Below, piece after piece: positions 5,927-7,082 of a DNA stretch of 7,082 nt; positions within the stretch are counted from its first letter, which is position 1, and each line of letters opens with the position of its first letter. The notes under the pieces were generated by a model. It was not told the origin of the DNA. It saw nothing but the letters and a program-made list of their open reading frames with translations, and made no database searches. The DNA is taken from contig CAJOQU010000049.1 of NCBI GenBank assembly GCA_905236975.1, positions 1 through 7,082 on the forward strand, written 5' to 3'. The DNA is from an uncultured Clostridia bacterium (GTDB taxonomy: Bacteria; Bacillota; Clostridia; Oscillospirales; Acutalibacteraceae). The position numbers and the translations under genes are program-made.

Positions 5927-7082
5927 ATTTCAAGTTATTTTTTGCCTTCATTTTGGCATAAACCTTGGTCGGCAGACCGTAAAGGTTGATAAAGCCTGCC
6001 GAATCGGCCTGATTATACACCTCGTCCTCGTCAAAAGTGGCGATTTCGGGATCGTACAGCGAATAGGGGGAGCTGACACCGGCGTTGATCATATTCCCTT
6101 TATAAAGCTTTAAAGTCACGTCGCCGGTCACGGTCTTTTGCGTGGTCTTTACAAACGAAAGGATGGCCTCCGTCAACGGGGTAAACCACTGGGCGTTATA
6201 AACCAGCTCGGCCAGTTTTTGCGCGACCAGCGCCTTATAATGCGCGGTCTCTTTATCCAAACAAATGGATTCGAGCACGCTGTGCGCCTTGTAAAGGATC
6301 GCGCCGCCCGGTGTCTCATACACGCCGCGGCACTTCATGCCGACCAAGCGGTTTTCCACAATATCCAAAAGGCCGATGCCGTTTTCGCCGCCCAGCTTAT
6401 TCAGGGTCTCCACCAGCTCGACCGCACCCATTTGTTTGCCGTCCACCGCGGTAGGCACGCCCTGTTCAAAATGCAGGGTCACATAGGTGGGTCGATCAGG
6501 CGCCTGCTCGGGCGAAACACCCATCTCTAAAAAGCCTTCTTTATTATATTGAGGCTCGTTTTTGGGGTCTTCCAGATCAAGTCCCTCGTGTGACAGGTGC
6601 CAAATATTCTTATCCTTCGAATAATTGGTCTCGCGATTGATCTTCAGCGGCACATTGTGTGCCTCGGCAAAATCGATCTCCTCCTCACGGGATTTGATGT
6701 CCCACTCCCGCCAGGGGGCAATAATAGGCATATCCGGTGCAAAAGCCTTGATGGCAAGCTCAAACCGTACCTGGTCGTTGCCCTTGCCGGTACAGCCGTG
6801 GCAGATCGCGTCGGCTCCTTCGGCAATGGCGATTTCGGCAATACGTTTGGCAATGGGCGGACGGGCAAAAGCCGTGCCCAGCATATAGTCCTCATACAGC
6901 GCGCCCGCTTGTACGCAGGGGAACACATAATCGGTCAAAAACTCCTCGGTAAGATCTTCAATATACAGCTTGGAAGCGCCGGTCTTAAGTGCCTTTTCCT
7001 CTAACCCTTCCAGTTCGCTTGCCTGCCCCACGTTACCCGACACGGCAATGATTTCGGGGTCGTTATAATTTTCTTTCAGCCA
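5925..7082 (-). CDS. argG: Argininosuccinate synthase ArgG, lacking its extreme N-terminus (5' end beyond window)
   Basis: ATP-dependent cytosolic ligase joining citrulline and aspartate to give argininosuccinate, AMP and pyrophosphate; ArgH acts on the product. The frame is open from the right edge (first visible codons WLKENYNDPEI) to TAA at 5927-5925, giving 385 residues. Roughly 20 N-terminal residues, including the P-loop-like SGGLDTS motif of N-type ATP pyrophosphatases, should lie beyond the window. A GTG at 7043 falls within the conserved core and is not the start. Conserved blocks (visible-fragment numbering): KTGASKLYIEDL at about 33-44; FARPPIAKRI at about 72-81; HGCTGKGND at 95-103, which contributes to nucleotide and aspartate binding; APWREWDIKSREEEIDFAE; INRETNYSKDKNIWHLS; and ENRLVGMKCRGVYETPGG. 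The segment usually read as TADVGQ is SGNVGQ here. As first gene seen, it places the operon promoter upstream of the window. Confidence 0.97.
   Translation of the reverse strand, partial: WLKENYNDPEIIAVSGNVGQASELEGLEEKALKTGASKLYIEDLTEEFLTDYVFPCVQAGALYEDYMLGTAFARPPIAKRIAEIAIAEGADAICHGCTGKGNDQVRFELAIKAFAPDMPIIAPWREWDIKSREEEIDFAEAHNVPLKINRETNYSKDKNIWHLSHEGLDLEDPKNEPQYNKEGFLEMGVSPEQAPDRPTYVTLHFEQGVPTAVDGKQMGAVELVETLNKLGGENGIGLLDIVENRLVGMKCRGVYETPGGAILYKAHSVLESICLDKETAHYKALVAQKLAELVYNAQWFTPLTEAILSFVKTTQKTVTGDVTLKLYKGNMINAGVSSPYSLYDPEIATFDEDEVYNQADSAGFINLYGLPTKVYAKMKAKNNLK

Noticed and set aside
5925..7043. A GTG start for argG at 7043
   Set aside because: The frame stays open to the window edge with residues that match ArgG (WLKENYNDPEIIAV), so the GTG is an internal valine codon and the true start is outside the window.
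1..7082. ArgR operator, T-box, riboswitch or transcription terminator
   Set aside because: The gaps between genes are 16 bp or less, and none holds a palindromic ARG box or a hairpin followed by a T-run. Such elements would be upstream of argG or downstream of argF, both outside the window.
1..7082. A hidden novel or mobile system within the window
   Set aside because: All seven frames are intact, well-known housekeeping enzymes on one strand, with no inverted repeats, transposase, direct-repeat arrays or compositional break that I could see.

Overview
This window is one uninterrupted arginine-biosynthesis operon, transcribed entirely on the minus strand (right to left). The transcription order is argG (5' end cut by the right edge), argH, argC, argJ, argB, argD and argF (3' end cut by the left edge). 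Five genes are complete and two are partial. Every base except five junction gaps of 10-16 bp or less lies inside a gene. There are no RNA genes, mobile elements, repeats, CRISPR arrays, promoters or terminators that I can support.

The organism is probably a Gram-positive anaerobe of the class Clostridia with moderate GC content (Oscillospiraceae/Ruminococcaceae-like). This is inferred from the gene order, the very regular strong AGGAG-type ribosome binding sites, the acetyl-recycling (ArgJ) form of the pathway, a short-form ArgC and a clostridial style of ArgG and ArgH sequence. A genus cannot be named from the sequence alone.

Layout from right to left: 7082-5925 argG; 5914-4541 argH; 4544-3618 argC (4-bp ATGA overlap with argH); 3602-2391 argJ; 2374-1505 argB (start corrected to an internal ATG with a good RBS); 1508-348 argD (4-bp ATGA overlap with argB); 336-1 argF. 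Junctions are so tight that most ribosome binding sites lie inside, or overlap the stop codon of, the preceding gene. This points to one polycistronic, translationally coupled mRNA.

Together the genes encode the linear-to-cyclic acetylated pathway. ArgJ moves acetyl from N-acetylornithine to glutamate. ArgB phosphorylates N-acetylglutamate, ArgC reduces it to the semialdehyde and ArgD transaminates it to N-acetylornithine. ArgJ then releases ornithine, ArgF carbamoylates it to citrulline, and ArgG and ArgH convert citrulline through argininosuccinate to arginine and fumarate. The set covers glutamate to arginine, given acetyl-CoA for priming and carbamoyl phosphate from genes outside the window. 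I found no previously undescribed system. The points worth a second look are the uncommon short ArgC, an apparently arginine-sensitive ArgB, an ArgF of the enterobacterial/ArcB-like sequence class, and an atypical nucleotide-site motif in ArgG.
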